Source: Ehretia macrophylla (Eukaryota; Streptophyta; Magnoliopsida; Boraginales; Ehretiaceae). From it: DNA of 64,000 nt. This document shows positions 1 to 12,382 of the stretch, in pieces. Made by a program: the position numbers and the translations under genes. The DNA is taken from NCBI GenBank assembly GCA_037974665.1, contig CM075782.1, forward strand, positions 42,026,851-42,090,850. The letters are read 5' to 3'. The notes beneath the pieces are model-generated. The model did no database searches. It saw nothing but the letters and a program-made list of their open reading frames with translations, and had not been told where the DNA came from. Numbering within the stretch: position 1 is the stretch's first letter; every line of letters starts with the position of its first letter.

Positions 1-1372
1 AGTTATATGACTTGATTTACATGTGTTACATGGCTGCCCGTTTAATATTCATATAACTCCATGTGCTTTACAAGTGAAATTACATGTCAAAGCATGCCTC
101 ATGTGTTTACTTGTCACTGTGCGATTTTATAAATGTTCGGAGGCAACCTACTTTGTTTTCCTCCTAATGTGATATAATAAATGTCATAAATGTGCATTGC
201 ATACAAGGTTGCAACCTTTCATTCTGGCGTGGTAGCATTTCACGCACACCGGGTGGCATCGGGCTTGCCGGTACAACCGTGACAACCATTGTCCAATTCC
301 TTCTCTCGCTTGGGGGCTACACTTCCTCACAGAATTGGGTCGTAGGATTTCAGGGTACATCTGGAGTACACCCATTTGGCATGATAAGTGGAGGATTTGA
401 AGTCGGCCGCAACAACTGATATTGGAAATGAATTGAGAGCAAAAGCTCACTGTATCCTTTTCACTATGTGTATAAGTACTCTCGCTTGGTTCCTAGAGGA
501 CCTCAGGGAGAAGAGACAGGTAATTGTGTTCTTTTACTTTTATATTACATTATGAACTTACTCGTTTTATATGTCATGCTTTCAAAAAGGGTTTTCATAA
601 GTTGAACCGGAAAAAGAGTTTCAAAACTTATTTCTCGTTCCCCCTCGCTGAGTTCATAAGGACTCACCCTCTTTTATTATCTTAGGTGAAGAAGATCAGG
701 AACAGGTACCTGAGAATAACGTGCCTATCGATGAATATTTGGAGTGATTGCCTGCCTTACGTGCCTTACTTGACTGTGGTTGTTTTGTGAACGATATGTT
801 GCTTTAAAGACTATTTCTTATGTTACTTGTTGTCATTATTGTAACTAACCCCGGTTGTAATTTGGGGTCTAATTTTGATTTGTACCGATATTAACTAGAC
901 AGACGCCCTATTGCTCGTTTTGCTACTTTGATTGGTATCTACGGCAAGCTTATGAAGTACTAGGTAAGAGTTAAGTAAAATGAATCTATCCAATCTTAAG
1001 CAGGTACTCATTGGTAAGCTAAGATCAACAAGTACTTTTGTAACAGGGAATGACAAACAAACGAGACATAGTTATCATGCTAGGTTGTTAATCAAACGAG
1101 ACTTCGAGATAACTAGTAGGCATTTCAATTGGTGATAAATAGTAATATTAGTTGGAATCGAATTTGAGATTGAAAGTTTTGAGGCGTTTAGGAAATCAGG
1201 TCAAATTAAGGAGCCAATTACAACCATTATGCTGTCGATTTTCCGGAGAATTTTTGGGGTTCTAGGCTAACGTTAAGTGTTAAACCTTAATGAATGATTA
1301 AGTACGGGAAATGATATAAATGTCTAGATCACATCCTAGTCTAACCTCCATAGGTCGGGTTGGGGCGTGACA
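1..1372 (+). repeat. 5' LTR of element A, 3' half only
   Basis: Collinear with 7500-8868 and nearly identical to it apart from scattered substitutions and small indels. It ends in CGTGACA at 1372, immediately followed by a short linker and the primer-binding site. A candidate TATA box is at 471-478, and an intron-like segment runs from about 520 to 685. Confidence 0.93.
471..478 (+). promoter_or_regulatory. Candidate LTR TATA box (element A, 5' LTR)
   Basis: TATAAGTA lies in a stretch conserved between LTR copies. Equivalents are at 7970-7977 (3' LTR of A), 36742-36749 and 45121-45128 (element C), and reversed at 18391-18398, 24610-24617 and 31703-31710. The assignment rests only on motif and conservation. 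The LTRs of element D have lost it, which weakens the case. Confidence 0.35.
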
Positions 1373-1383
1373 TCTTGTATTAA

Positions 1384-1395
1384 TAGTATCAGAGC
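1384..1395 (+). other. Primer-binding site, tRNA-iMet type (element A)
   Basis: TAGTATCAGAGC, 11 bases after the LTR end, matches the initiator-Met PBS TGGTATCAGAGC with one G-to-A change. Elements C and D keep the unmutated form. The element would prime minus-strand DNA synthesis from the 3' end of tRNA-iMet. Confidence 0.85.
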
Positions 1396-1651
1396 TTAGA
1401 TTGTTTAAGCCGGGTTTAACTCTCGGACCATGGGTAGAAGCCCTAAGATTATCGGGATGACTTGTTTATGTGTGTTAATGTGTGCCAATATCAATTGTTC
1501 CTTCTCTGTTTTTATGTGCTTATATGATTAACATGTCTTAACTGCTTCGAGAATTGTATGTCTATGTAAAATTGTATGTTGCATACCTTATAAATTAAAT
1601 TCTTGTTTTATCGTATTCCAATAAATTGTACATTATAATCTGTGCCTATAG

Positions 1652-4600
1652 ATGGCTAGCCCTAGTACCCGCAATACCAATAGGAGCGATGAGCCTCGAG
1701 GAGCCGGAGATGCTCATCAAACTAACCCAGGTACCCGCAATACCAATGCTATGGATCGTGTGTCGCGAGTGATGGAACGTCAAGTTGCACATGAAGCAAA
1801 CAACAACAACAACAACAACAACAGGAATTATGGTAACAATGGGAGAAATAGTAGAATGCGGGAGTTCCTTGACTTTCACCCGTTCAAATTCTACGGGGAA
1901 GCTGATGATGAAAAGGCAGAGGCTTGGCTGTTTGAGATTGAAAGGATTTTCAGGCCACTTAACTATACTGATAAGGAAAAGATTGAGTTCGTTGTGTTTC
2001 TGTTGCACGGGTATGCTGAGCATTGGTGGCACACTGTGGAGGCACTTTGGGAAACGGATCATACACCTCGCTTGTGGGGTAATTTCGTTAAGGCATTCAA
2101 GGATAAATACGTACCTACAGTTTTCAGGCAGAGGCGAATTGAAGAATTCAAGCACTTGAACCAGGGTAACATGACGGTGGCTTAGTATGAGGCTCATTTT
2201 GATCGACTGTCCCGTTATGCTCAATACATGGTTAGTACCCCTGAGGCGAAGATGTGGAAATTTACGAATGGGTCGAGGCCAGAAATTCAGGATCAGTTGG
2301 CTTCGTATGACTTTACTACCTATTCTGCTCTCCTTGCGGATGCCTCCCGAGTTGAGAAGAGGAAACTTGATAGAACCGGTTCTAGCCAGCCGAACAAGAA
2401 ACCATATCAGCCTCCAAGACAACAGAGAAAATTCCAAACTCAGAGTCGCAGTCAGGGCCAGAGCCAGAACAGACCAGTTAATAACCGTGGCCTGACTAAA
2501 GCACCATCAGCCTCTTCCACCCGCAGATCCACAAGTAGTTCACCTGCTACTCAGTCTATCCACTGTTCTTACTGTGACAAGAAGGGTCACACCGAGGCCC
2601 AGTGCTGGAAGAAGTCAGGGCGATGTCTGCAGTGTGGCAGTGATCAACATCAGATCAAGGATTGCCCTAAATGGCAAGGAGGACAAAATCAAGTTAAACC
2701 AGCTGGTAGAGGCAAGACTCCAGTTCCTAGAGTTCAGGCCCGAGCTTATGCTATTGAGTACGAGGAGCTTCCTGAGGAAATTGCTGTTGTTGAAGGTACA
2801 TTCTTGATACTGAATCAACCTGTTAGGGTGCTAATTGATGCAAGTGCTACTCATTCATTTATTACTCCTTTATGTGTGCAACGTGTGAAATTACGAGTTG
2901 AATGTTTGCCTTACGAAGTAGAAGTCGGTACTCCAATGGGTTCTAAACTTGTTACTAGCTCAGCTTGTAAAACATGTAAAATCCAAATTAAGGATAGGGA
3001 ATTCTCAACCAATCTTATAGTATTATCCTTTCGAGACTATGAAGTCATCTTAGGGATGGACTGGTTGGCAAAGCATTACGCCCAACTAGATTGCCGGACA
3101 AAGATTGTAACATTCCAGATACCTGGTCAATCAACACTAGAGGTAATAGGTCGAAGAGACTTCACCGGGAGTTGCATCATTTCATCTACGAAAGTAATGA
3201 AGTCCTTGAGAAAAGGTGTAGTGGATATTTAGCTTACCTCATCAATAAGCCATCAGACAAAGCTAAGTTGGAGGAGATGCCGATGATTAAAGATTATGCG
3301 GATGTGTTTCCAGAAGAATTGCCCGGTTTACCCCGAGATCGGGAGATCGAGTTCATAATAGAATTACTGCCTGGCACCCAGTCAATATCTAAAGCTCCCT
3401 ATCATATGGCACCAGCCGAGCTACAAGAATTGAAGGACCAATTGCAAGGATTATTGAAGAATGGGTTTGTTCAACCAAGTTCTTCTCTGTGGGGTGCACC
3501 AGTCCTATTTGTAAAGAAGAAATATGGAACGTTAAGTCTATGCATCGATTATCGAGGATTGAACCAAGTGACCGTCAAGAATAAATACCCACTTCCACTA
3601 ATCGACAAGTTGTTTGATCAACTTCAAGGAGCTAAAGTATAATCAAAAATCGACTTGAGACAAGGGTATTATCAGTTGCGGATCAAAAAGGAGGATGTCC
3701 CTAAAATGGCTTTCAGGACGAGATATGGGCATTATGAATTCGTGGTGATGCCATTTGGGCTAACTAATGCCCCTGCAACTTTTATGGACTTGATGCACAG
3801 AGTATTTCAACCCTACTTGGACCAATTTGTGGTGATCTTTATTGATGATATTTTGGTTTACTCAAAATCCGAGGCTGAGCATGAACAAAATCTGCGATTG
3901 GTATTGCAGAAACTTCGGGAGCATCAGTTGTATGCAAAGTTTAGCAAATGCGAATTTTGGTTGCGACAGATTGCATTCTTAGGGCACATTATATCCCAAG
4001 AAGGAATAGCAGTAGACCTAGCAAAGGTAGAAGCGGTGATGTCTTGGAAGAAGCCGAAAAATATTACGGAAGTTCGGAGTTTTCTTGGTTTAGCCGGCTA
4101 TTATCGGAGGTTCGTGAAGGATTTCTCAAAGATTGCAGGACCGCTTACAAAGCTCACTCAAAAGAAAACAAAGTTCGTGTGGGATGACAAGTATGAGAAC
4201 AACTTTGAAGAACTGAAGAAAAGATTGACTACCGCACCTGTTCTTGCTTTGCCTGAAGGGAGTCAAGGCTTTGTGATCTATAGCGATGCTTCCAAAGAAG
4301 GACTGGGGTGTGTATTGATGCAGAATGGTAGAGTGATTGCGTATGCCTCTAGGAAACCGAAATCGTATGAATTGAATTATCCGATGCATGATTTGGAGTT
4401 GGTGGCTATTGTGTTTGCACTCAAGAAATGGAGGCACTATCTGTGGGGTAACAAGTTTGAGGTGTTTACTGATCACAAGAGCTTGAAGTACTTGTTCTCA
4501 CAAAAAGAGTTGAACATGAGGCAAAGACGGTGGATGGAGCTCTTGGATGATTATAACTGCACAATCAATTATGTGCCCAGTAAAGCAAATGTAGTTGCAG

Positions 4601-6156
4601 ATGCCTTAAGCCGGAAGGCGAGCATGGCAAAACTGGAAGTTAAGGTGCAGGAGTTGTTAGAGGAAGCATTTTTGTGGAATCCACAATTAACTCAAAAAGG
4701 GTTACTATTTGCCACTACACAAGTTCAGTCGACCTTGTTGTCTGAATTACGAGAGGCTCAACAGAAGGACCAATAGTTTTAGAAAATTAAAGAAAACAAC
4801 ACAGATTTCAAGTTTCATGATGATAGTATTTGGAGATTCAGGAATCGAATTTGTGTTCCTAATGAGCCAGAGTTAAAAAAGAAGATTCTTGAAGAAGCCT
4901 ATAATTCAAAATATACTATTCACCTCGGCAGGACAAAGATGTACCGGGATTTGAAGTAACACTATTGGTGGAATAACATGAAGAGAGAGATTGCGGAGTT
5001 TGTGGCTCAGTGTTTAACTTGTCAAAGGGTCAAAGCAGAACATCAACGACCGGCAGGTTTACTTCAACCGTTGGAAATTCCCCGATAGAAATAGGAACAC
5101 ATAACTATGGATTTTGTCATGGACATGCCCAGGTCATAAAAGGGTCATGACGCCGTTTGGGTCATAGTGGATAGATTGACTAAGTCAGCGCACTTCTTAC
5201 CGATGAACGAGGATAGTCCTGAGAAACTGGGAGATATGTATGTGGTGGATATTGTAAGGTTGCACGGGATGCCTGTGAGTATTGTATCTGATAGGGATCC
5301 TCGTTTTACTTCCCGATTTTGGAAGAGATTGAAAGAAGCTTTGGGAACGAAGTTGAGTTTCAGTGCAGCTTATCACCCTCAAACGGATGGACAATCTGAG
5401 AGAACTATTCAGATTCTGGAAGATATGCTGAGGGCGTGTGTTCTAGACTTCGGAAAAGGTTGGGAAAAATATTTGCCTCTAGCGGAGTTCGCTTATAATA
5501 ACAGTTATCAGGCCACTATCGGGATAGCCCCATTTGAGGCATTGTATGGACGTAAGTGTCGATCCCCAATTTACTGGGATGAAGTAGGTGAGACGAAGAC
5601 TTTTGACCCAACCCTACTACCATAACTTATGAAGACTGTTGATAATGTCCACCTCATCCGAAAACGGATACTTACCGCCCAAAGTAGGCAGAAAAGTTAT
5701 GCAGACTGACGGAGATGGAATCTAGAGTTTGAGGTCGGCGACAAGGTGTTCTTGAAGTTATCACCTCGGAGGGGACTGATTAAACATGGCAAGGGTTGAA
5801 AGTTGAGCTCGAGATTTGCAAGACCATTAGGGATAATTGAGAAGGTTGGCAAATTGGCATATCGTCTGGAACTACCCTAAAACCTCTCCAATATTCATGA
5901 TGTCTTTCATGTTTCAATGCTACGGAAGTATCACCCTGATCCACTACTTATCTTGGAGCCAAAGTCGTTGCAGCTTCAGGAGAACTTGTCTTATGAAGAA
6001 AAACCCATTCGGATCCTAGACCAGGAAGATCGGGAGTTGCGCAACAAATCTATACCGAGGGTGAAGGTGTTGTAGGATCACCATGGAGTTGAAGAAGCAA
6101 TGTAGTAAGGAGGAGACCAGATGGAGGAATAGTATCCAGAATTATTTCAAAGGTAA
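1652..6156 (+). pseudogene. gag-pol: gag-pol polyprotein of element A, decayed
   Basis: Starts MASPSTRNTN. In order it shows: an Asn-rich tract; the retrotransposon gag domain (about 1890-2270); two CX2CX4HX4C zinc knuckles (about 2566-2670); protease with an altered active site (IDAS instead of IDSG); RT with FIDD near 3840; RNase H; the integrase zinc finger and DDE core (about 4900-5440); and a chromodomain-like end (about 5890-6150). In-frame stops lie at 2183, 3640, 4774, 4780, 4957, 5086, 5092, 5137, 5623, 5707, 5797, 5878, 6073 and about 6103. A one-base deletion near 3214 shifts the frame. TAA at 6154 aligns with the normal terminator of element C. Most stops are CAG/CAA/CGA or TGG changed by a single transition. 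Family placement as Del/Tekay is by recognition of the RT and chromodomain. Confidence 0.93.
1798..1824 (+). repeat. AAC microsatellite encoding poly-Asn in gag
   Basis: About eight consecutive AAC/AAT codons. Elements C (around 38065) and D (around 49420) have shorter or interrupted versions, so the tract has expanded here by slippage. Confidence 0.8.
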
Positions 6157-6183
6157 TATTGAATTTCGAGATGAAATTCTTTT

Positions 6184-6196
6184 AAGGAGGGGAGGA
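6184..6196 (+). other. Polypurine tract of element A
   Basis: AAGGAGGGGAGGA directly precedes the 3' LTR. This is the usual plus-strand primer position, and elements B, C and D have close matches. Confidence 0.88.
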
Positions 6197-8868
6197 GTGA
6201 GGCCCGACCTCAATTTGCGTGTGATACCTCGTTTCGTGTGCCCTAACCTAGATTTGCATGTCTTGACCTAGGTTTAACAGTCGTGTTTTGTTTTACGTGC
6301 CTTGCATTGAATTACGTGCATTCATTTAGGGTTGCATGTATTTGCTTGGAAAACGTGCATTCGTCTTGTAGTTCGTACCTTACGTCGTAGTACGTGCCCT
6401 AAACCTAGGAAAATGTGTCCACATGCTAATCAAGAAAGCATCTTACACGAAATAGTAGATTATTAACTAATCCTACAAACTCCACTAACTAATATTAAAA
6501 TGCTAAGTCAATGGACTAGAAGACAAAATTTCACCAAAAGCTAAACATTCTTATTCTTTATTCTTTATTCCTACCAAAAACCCATGCACACAAAAACCTA
6601 TAACACTAATACCATAATGCCACATGATACAATTAAAAAACAACACAAATTGCTCAATTCTAGCATGCTAATTTTGGCCACCAAGGCCTTTTGACTAGCC
6701 TTACACAAATTCACAACCTATGACACACACAAGACACAAAGCATAAAAAAAATTCCCTAACATCCTACCCAATGCTTCACTCCCTCGACCAAATCACCTT
6801 ATGTCTCCTCACAATTCAAAATATGCTTTTGAAGACACAAAAATCAGATTTGTAGAAGCCCAAAGCTGACCACATGCTCAAGCTTTTCATTTCTTTCTCT
6901 CATTCTCTCATCCTGTCATTTTCTCTCACCCTCTCGGCCTAGGTTGCTTCATCACTCTCCATAGTTTAAGCTCATCATCCTAAGGTTCATCTAGACACTC
7001 AAGAACTCTAGAAAGCTCGACCAAGCAAGCAAGAAGCAAGGAATTTGCATGCAAGCTCATAGAACACTCATTTCAGCCCTAGGTATGTTTGATAGCTTTT
7101 CTTTCATCTCCCTTTTGTTCTAACCACATGCACATACTAAGGACACGGTAATTTAGCTAGGAATTAAGGAAATCAAGCAATATCTCTCGGCCAAACTCAG
7201 CTAGGAATTAAGGAAATCAAGCAATATCCCTTTTGTTTAATTACGTGACAACTTGTGGCTTAATCGCACGTGTAAGCATGAATTGAAACCCTAGTGACTA
7301 TGAAAGCTCACTAAGTGTTGATCCTATGACTATCGTGTCTAATTATGTGATTCGTGGGCTGCCCGTAGTTGTCTTTATAGCCCTAAATGTGATTCCGACG
7401 ATTACATGTTGATAAGTAGACTTTTCTTACACCCGGTCTCATGTAAACGTTGTTGTATGCTTGTATAACCTTATTACTTGATTACGTGAACCCGAAATGA
7501 GTTATATGACTTGATTTACATGTGTTACATGGCTGCCCGTTTAATATTCATATAACTCCATGTGCTTTACAAGTGAAATTACATGTCAAAGCATGCCTCG
7601 TGTGTTTACCTGTCAATGTGCGATTTTATAACTGTTAGGAGGCAACCTACTTTGTTGTCCTCCTAATGTGATATAATAAATGTCATAAATGTGCATTGCA
7701 TACAAGGTTGCAACCTTTCATTCTGGCGTGGTAGCGTTTCACGCATACCGGGCGGCGTCGGGCTTCTCGGTGCAACCGTGACTACCATTGTCTAATTCCC
7801 TCTCTCGCTTGGGGGCTAGACTTTCTCGGAGAGTTGGGTCGTAGGATTTCGGGATACATCCGGAGTATACCCACTTGGCGTGATAAGTAGAGGATTTGAA
7901 GTCGGCCGCAACAATTGATATTGGAAACGAATTGAGAGCAAAAGTTCACCGTATCCTTTTCACTATGTGTATAAGTACTCTCGCTTGGTTCCTAGAGGAC
8001 CTCAAGGAGGAAAGACGGGTAATTGTGTTCTTTTACTTTTATATTCCATTATGAACTTACTTGTGATATATGTCATGCTTGCAAAAAGGGTTTTCATAAG
8101 TTGAACCGAAAAAAGAGGTTCAAAACTTATTTCTCATTCCCTCTTGCTGAGTTCATAAGGACTCACCCTCTTTTATCATCTCAGGTGAAGAAGATTAGGA
8201 CCAGGTACCTGAGGCTAAGGTGCCTATCGGTGGCTCTTTGGAGTGATTGCCTGCTCTACGTGCCTTACTTGACTGTGGCTATTTTGTGAACGATATGTTG
8301 CTTTGAAGACTATTTCTTATGTTACTTGTTGTTATTGTAAATGACCCCGGTTGTAATTTGGGGTCTAATTTTGATTTGTACCGATATTAACTAGACAGAC
8401 GCCCTATTGCTCGTTTTGCTACTTTGATTGGTATCTACGGCAGGCTTATGAAGTACTAGGTAAGAGTTAAGTAAAATGAATCTATCCAATCTTAAGCAGG
8501 TACTCATTGGTAAGCTAAGATCAACAAGTACTTTTGTAACAGGGATTGACAAACAAACGAGACATAGTTATCATGCTAGGTTGTTAATCAAACGAGACTT
8601 CAAGATAACTAGTAGGCATTTCAATTGGTGATAAATAGTAATCTTAGTTGGAATCGAATTTGAGATTGAAAGTTCTGTGGCGTTTAGGAAATTAGGTCAA
8701 ACTAAGGAGTCAATTATAGTCATTATGCTGCTGATTTTTCAAAGAATTTTTGGAATTCTAGGCTAACGTTAAGTGTAAAACCTTAATGAACGATTAAGTA
8801 CGGGAAATGATATAAATGTTTAGATCACATCCTAGTCTAACCTCCATAGGTCGGGTTGGGGCGTGACA
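6197..8868 (+). repeat. 3' LTR of element A (2.67 kb)
   Basis: Begins GTGAGGCCCG; the family normally begins TGTGAGGC, so one base appears lost. It ends CGTGACA at 8868. The first 230 bases are rich in ACGTG-like motifs. A short 44-bp-period duplication is at 7155-7228. It lacks the roughly 0.9-kb central block of diverged tandem repeats found in the C, D and solo LTRs. Short open frames inside it (for example 8023-8289) are not supported as genes. Confidence 0.93.
7155..7228 (+). repeat. 44-bp-period direct duplication in 3' LTR of A
   Basis: A 30-base segment beginning AGCTAGGAATTAAGG occurs at 7155-7184 and again at 7199-7228, separated by 14 bases. The other LTRs have only one related segment. 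It marks the edge of the region missing from this LTR. Confidence 0.85.
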
Positions 8869-9080
8869 CTATGTGCCGCGTAACTCCTTACGGATCAACA
8901 GTTATGTTCACCGGAGCGATGGAGACCTGGTCACAGGCCCCATGCCCTCGGTTTGCAGGCCCAGCCTCTACGTGAAGCGAAGTTGCCTTGCCCAAGATGT
9001 CATGGGACTCGGTAATAGAAATGTGATGGATAAAGCATATTGGCAAGCCTGAACGAGGTAAAAAATTCAAAACAAAATGG

Positions 9081-9199
9081 GGGGTGCAACACGAGGACTT
9101 CTCTATGGGTCACTTATCCTAGTACAACTTTCTCCCAAGCACGCTTAACTTCGGAGATCTGATGGGAACCGGTGCATTACTGCTGGTATGATAGCACCC
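9081..9199 (-). rRNA. 5S rRNA gene 1, degraded
   Basis: Full length, but the 3' half carries several changes. The box C region reads GGATAAGTG instead of GGATGGGTG, and the region near the 5' end reads GCTATC instead of GCGATC. Probably a pseudogene. Confidence 0.85.
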
Positions 9200-9611
9200 G
9201 TCATGGTGAGTGCACAAAGCCCTTATTTGTCGTCTTTTTCGCAACTCCCGACGAACGATCAGTGAGGAAGACACAGTGCAAAAGAAGAAAAGTAGCCCGA
9301 ATCTGATGAAAATGTTCCATTTTGGGCTCCGAAAACAGGCACAACCGAGTAGGCTTGCTGCCTCCGTTGTAGAGCTCTCGGAGAGATTTCCAACGATATG
9401 ATGTGCGCCACGTAACTCCTTACGAATCAAAAGGTATGGACACCAGAGTGACGGAGACCTGGTCACAGGCCCCACACCCTCGATTTGCGGTCCAAGCATA
9501 TACGCGAAGCGAAGTTTTCTTGCCCAAGATGACATGGGACTCGATAATAGAAATGTGACGGATAAAGCATCTTGGCAAGCCAGAACAGGGCAAAAAATTC
9601 AAAACGAAATG

Positions 9612-9730
9612 GGGGTTGCAACACGAGGACTTCCCTGGGGGTTACCCATCCTAGTTCTACTTTATCCCAAGCACGCTTAACTTCAGAGATCTGATCAGAT
9701 CCAGTGTATTACTACTAGTATGATCGTTCC
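9612..9730 (-). rRNA. 5S rRNA gene 2, diverged
   Basis: Recognisable along its whole length. Substitutions cluster in the 5' half (9690-9730), including a changed start where GGAACGATC replaces GGGTGCGATC. Probably non-functional. Confidence 0.85.
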
Positions 9731-10145
9731 TATCATGTTGAGTGAGCGAAGCCCTTATTTGTCATCCTTTTCGCCACTCCCGACGAACGATCAAGGATGA
9801 AGAAACAATGCACAAAGAAGAAAAGTGGAACAAAACTGATAAAAATGTTCAATTTTGTGCTCTGAAAATAGGTGCAGCTGAGCAAGCTTGTTGCCCCATC
9901 GTAGAGCTCTCGGAGAGCTTCCGAATGGTATGCTGTGCGCTGTATAACTCCTTATAGATCAAAAGTTATAGGCACCAGAGGGATGAAAACCTGGTCACAA
10001 GCCCCACGACCTCGGTTTGCGTTCCCAGCATATACGCAAAGCGAAGTTGTTATGCCCAAGTTGATGTGGGACTCGGTAATAGAAATGTGACGGATAAATC
10101 ATCTTGGCAAGCCTGAACGGGACAAAAAATTCAAAACGAAAAGGG

Positions 10146-10264
10146 GGGTGCAACACGATTACCTCCCTAGGGGGTCACCCATCCTAGTACTACTATATCC
10201 CAAGCACGCTTAACTTTGGAGATCTAATGGGATCTGGTGCATTACTGTTGGTATGAGCACTCCC
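10146..10264 (-). rRNA. 5S rRNA gene 3, diverged
   Basis: The middle is well preserved. The 5' end is rearranged (GGGAGTGCTCATAC in place of GGGTGCGATCATAC), and the 3' end has two substitutions near 10158. Confidence 0.85.
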
Positions 10265-10676
10265 GTCATGTTTACTGTGTAAAGCCCTTATTTGTTGTCC
10301 TTTTCGCGGCTCCCGACGAACGATCAGGGAAGAAGAAATAGCACAAAAAGAAGAAAAGTGGCCCAAAACTGATGAAAACGTTCAATTTTGGCCTCAGAAA
10401 ATAGGCGCAGCTGAATAGGCTAGTGGGCCCCGTCGTGGAGCTCACGGAGAGCTTTCTAACGGTAAGTTGTGCGCCACGTAACTCCTTACGGATCAAAAGT
10501 TGTTGGCACCGGAGCATCGGAGACTTGGTCACAAGCGCCACTCCCTCGGTTTGCAGGCCCAGCCTCTACGCGAAGCTAAGTTGTCTTGCCCAAGATGCCG
10601 TGGGACTCGGTAATAGAAATATGACGGATAAAGCAATTTGTCAAGCATTAATAGGGCAAAAAAACAAAACGAAAAG

Positions 10677-10796
10677 GGTGATGCAACACGAGGACTTCCC
10701 AGGGGGTCACCCATCCTAGTACTACTCTATCCTAAGCATGATTAACTTTGGGGATTTGAAGGCATTCGGTGTATTACTGCTGGTATGATCACACCC
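10677..10796 (-). rRNA. 5S rRNA gene 4, CAGGG subtype
   Basis: Belongs to the subtype with CCCAGGGGG (plus strand) where most units have CCCTGGGGG, and with GATTAAC instead of GCTTAAC. Several changes at 10740-10775 suggest it is inactive. Confidence 0.85.
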
Positions 10797-11209
10797 GTCA
10801 TGTTAAGTACGCAAAGCCCTTATTTGTTGTCCTTTTCGTGGCTCCCGACGAACGATTAGGGACCAAGAAACAATGGAAAAATAAGAAAAGTGGACCGAAA
10901 TTGATGAAAACGTTCAATTTTAGGCTCCGAAAATAGGCGTAGCCAAACATGCTAGCTGCCCTTGTCATAGAGCTCACGGAGAGCTTTCCAACGGTATGTT
11001 GTTCGCCGCGTAACTCCTTACGGATCAAAACTTATTGTCACCGGAGCGACGGAGACCTGGTCACAGTCCCCATGCCCTCGGTTTGTCGGCCCAACCTCTA
11101 CGCGAAGCGAAGTTGTCTTGCCCAAGATGACGTGGGACTCGGTAATAGAAATGTGACGGATAAAGCATCTTGCCAAGCCTGAAGGGGCAAAAAATTCAAA
11201 ACTAAAAGT

Positions 11210-11328
11210 GGGGTGCAACACGAGGACTTCCCTGGGGGTCACCGATCCTAGTGCAACTTGCTCCGAAGCACGCTTAACTTCAGAGATCGGATGGAATTCG
11301 GTGCATTATTGCTGGTATGATCGTACCC
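11210..11328 (-). rRNA. 5S rRNA gene 5, diverged
   Basis: Full length with about ten scattered changes from the array consensus, including one in box C (11242) and several in 11290-11310. Confidence 0.87.
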
Positions 11329-11742
11329 ATCATGTTGTGTGCGCAAAGCCCTTATTTGTCATCCTTTTTTGCGGCTCCCGATGAACGATCACGGACAAAG
11401 AAACATAGCAAAAAGAAGAAAAGTGGCTGAAAACTGATGAAAATGTTCGATTTTGGGCTTCGAAAACAGGCACAGCTGAGCAGGGTTGCAGCCCCCATCG
11501 TAGAGCTCTTGTAGAGCTTTCCAATGGTATGTTGTGCGCCGCATAACTCCTTACGGATCAAAAGTTTGATCATCGGAGTGATGGAGACCTAGTCACAAGC
11601 CCCATGCCCTCAGTTTGCGGGCCCAACCTCTACGCGAAGCGGAGTTGTCTTGCCCAAGATGACATTGGACTCGGTAATAGAAATGTGACGGATAAAGCAT
11701 GTTGGCAAGCCTGAACGGGGCAAAAAAATAAAAACGAAATGG

Positions 11743-11861
11743 GGGGTACAACACGAGGACTTCCCTGGGGGTCACCCATCCTAGTGCTACTCGCTCCCAA
11801 ACACGCTTACCTTCAGAGTTCTGATGGGATCCGGTGCAATACTGATGGTATGATCGCACCA
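11743..11861 (-). rRNA. 5S rRNA gene 6
   Basis: Keeps GTTCTG and TCGCTCC (plus strand), closer to the canonical plant gene at two sites where the rest of the array differs. Has a few private changes (ACCTTC at 11810, GCAATACTGATGG at 11837). Confidence 0.87.
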
Positions 11862-12263
11862 GTCATGTTGAGGGCGCAAAGCCCTTAATTGTCGTCCTTT
11901 TCACGGCTCCCGACGAACGATCCGGGATGAAGAAATAGCGCAAAAAGAAGAAAAGTTGCCCGAAACTGATGAAAATGTTCGATTTTGGGCTCTAAAAATA
12001 GGCACAGCCAAGCAGGGTTGCAGCCCCCATCGTAGAGCTTTCTAACGGTATGTTGTGCGCCACATAACTCCTTACGGATCAAAAGTTTGATCACTGGAGC
12101 GACGGAGACATGGTCACAGGCCCTATGCCCTCGGTTTGCGGGCCCAGCCTCTACGCAATGCGGAGTTGTCTTGCCCAATATGACGTTGGACTCGGTAATA
12201 AAAATGTGACGGATAAAGCATCTTGGCAAGCCTGAACGGGGCAAAAAATTCAAAACGAAATGG

Positions 12264-12382
12264 GAGGTGCAACACGAGGACTTCCTTGGGGGTTACCCAT
12301 CCTAGTGCTAGTCGCTCCCAAGCACGCTTAACTTCGAAGATCTGATGGGATCTGTTGCATTACTGCTGGTATGATTGTACCT
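12264..12382 (-). rRNA. 5S rRNA gene 7
   Basis: Similar to gene 6 in carrying TCGCTCC. The 5' end is altered (CAGGTACAATC instead of GGGTGCGATC). Confidence 0.86.

Larger units (their letters stand above)
1..8868 (+). mobile_element. Retrotransposon A: Ty3/gypsy chromovirus (Del/Tekay type), 5' end outside window
   Basis: The sequence shows a 5' LTR remnant, a primer-binding site, a degenerate gag-pol, a polypurine tract and a full 3' LTR in that order. Window base 1 corresponds to base 7500 of the 3' LTR, so about 1.3 kb of the 5' LTR lies outside the window. The LTR ends in CGTGACA at 1372 and 8868. The right flank from 8869 is 5S intergenic spacer, so the element sits inside the 5S array, antisense to the 5S genes. 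The 2.67-kb LTRs are about 0.9 kb shorter than those of elements C and D, because they lack the central tandem-repeat region. The many in-frame stops show that it cannot move by itself. Confidence 0.95.

Noticed and set aside
1646-2437. 263-codon minus-strand open frame opposite gag of element A
   Set aside because: A shadow of the gag frame. The equivalent in C (38028-38564) is shorter and D has none of comparable length.
9119-9535. Open frames of 60-140 codons spread over the 5S arrays, for example 9119-9535, 11885-12253 and 21885-22298
   Set aside because: They repeat with the 530-bp unit, cross 5S genes and occur on both strands. They are by-products of a GC-richer tandem repeat.
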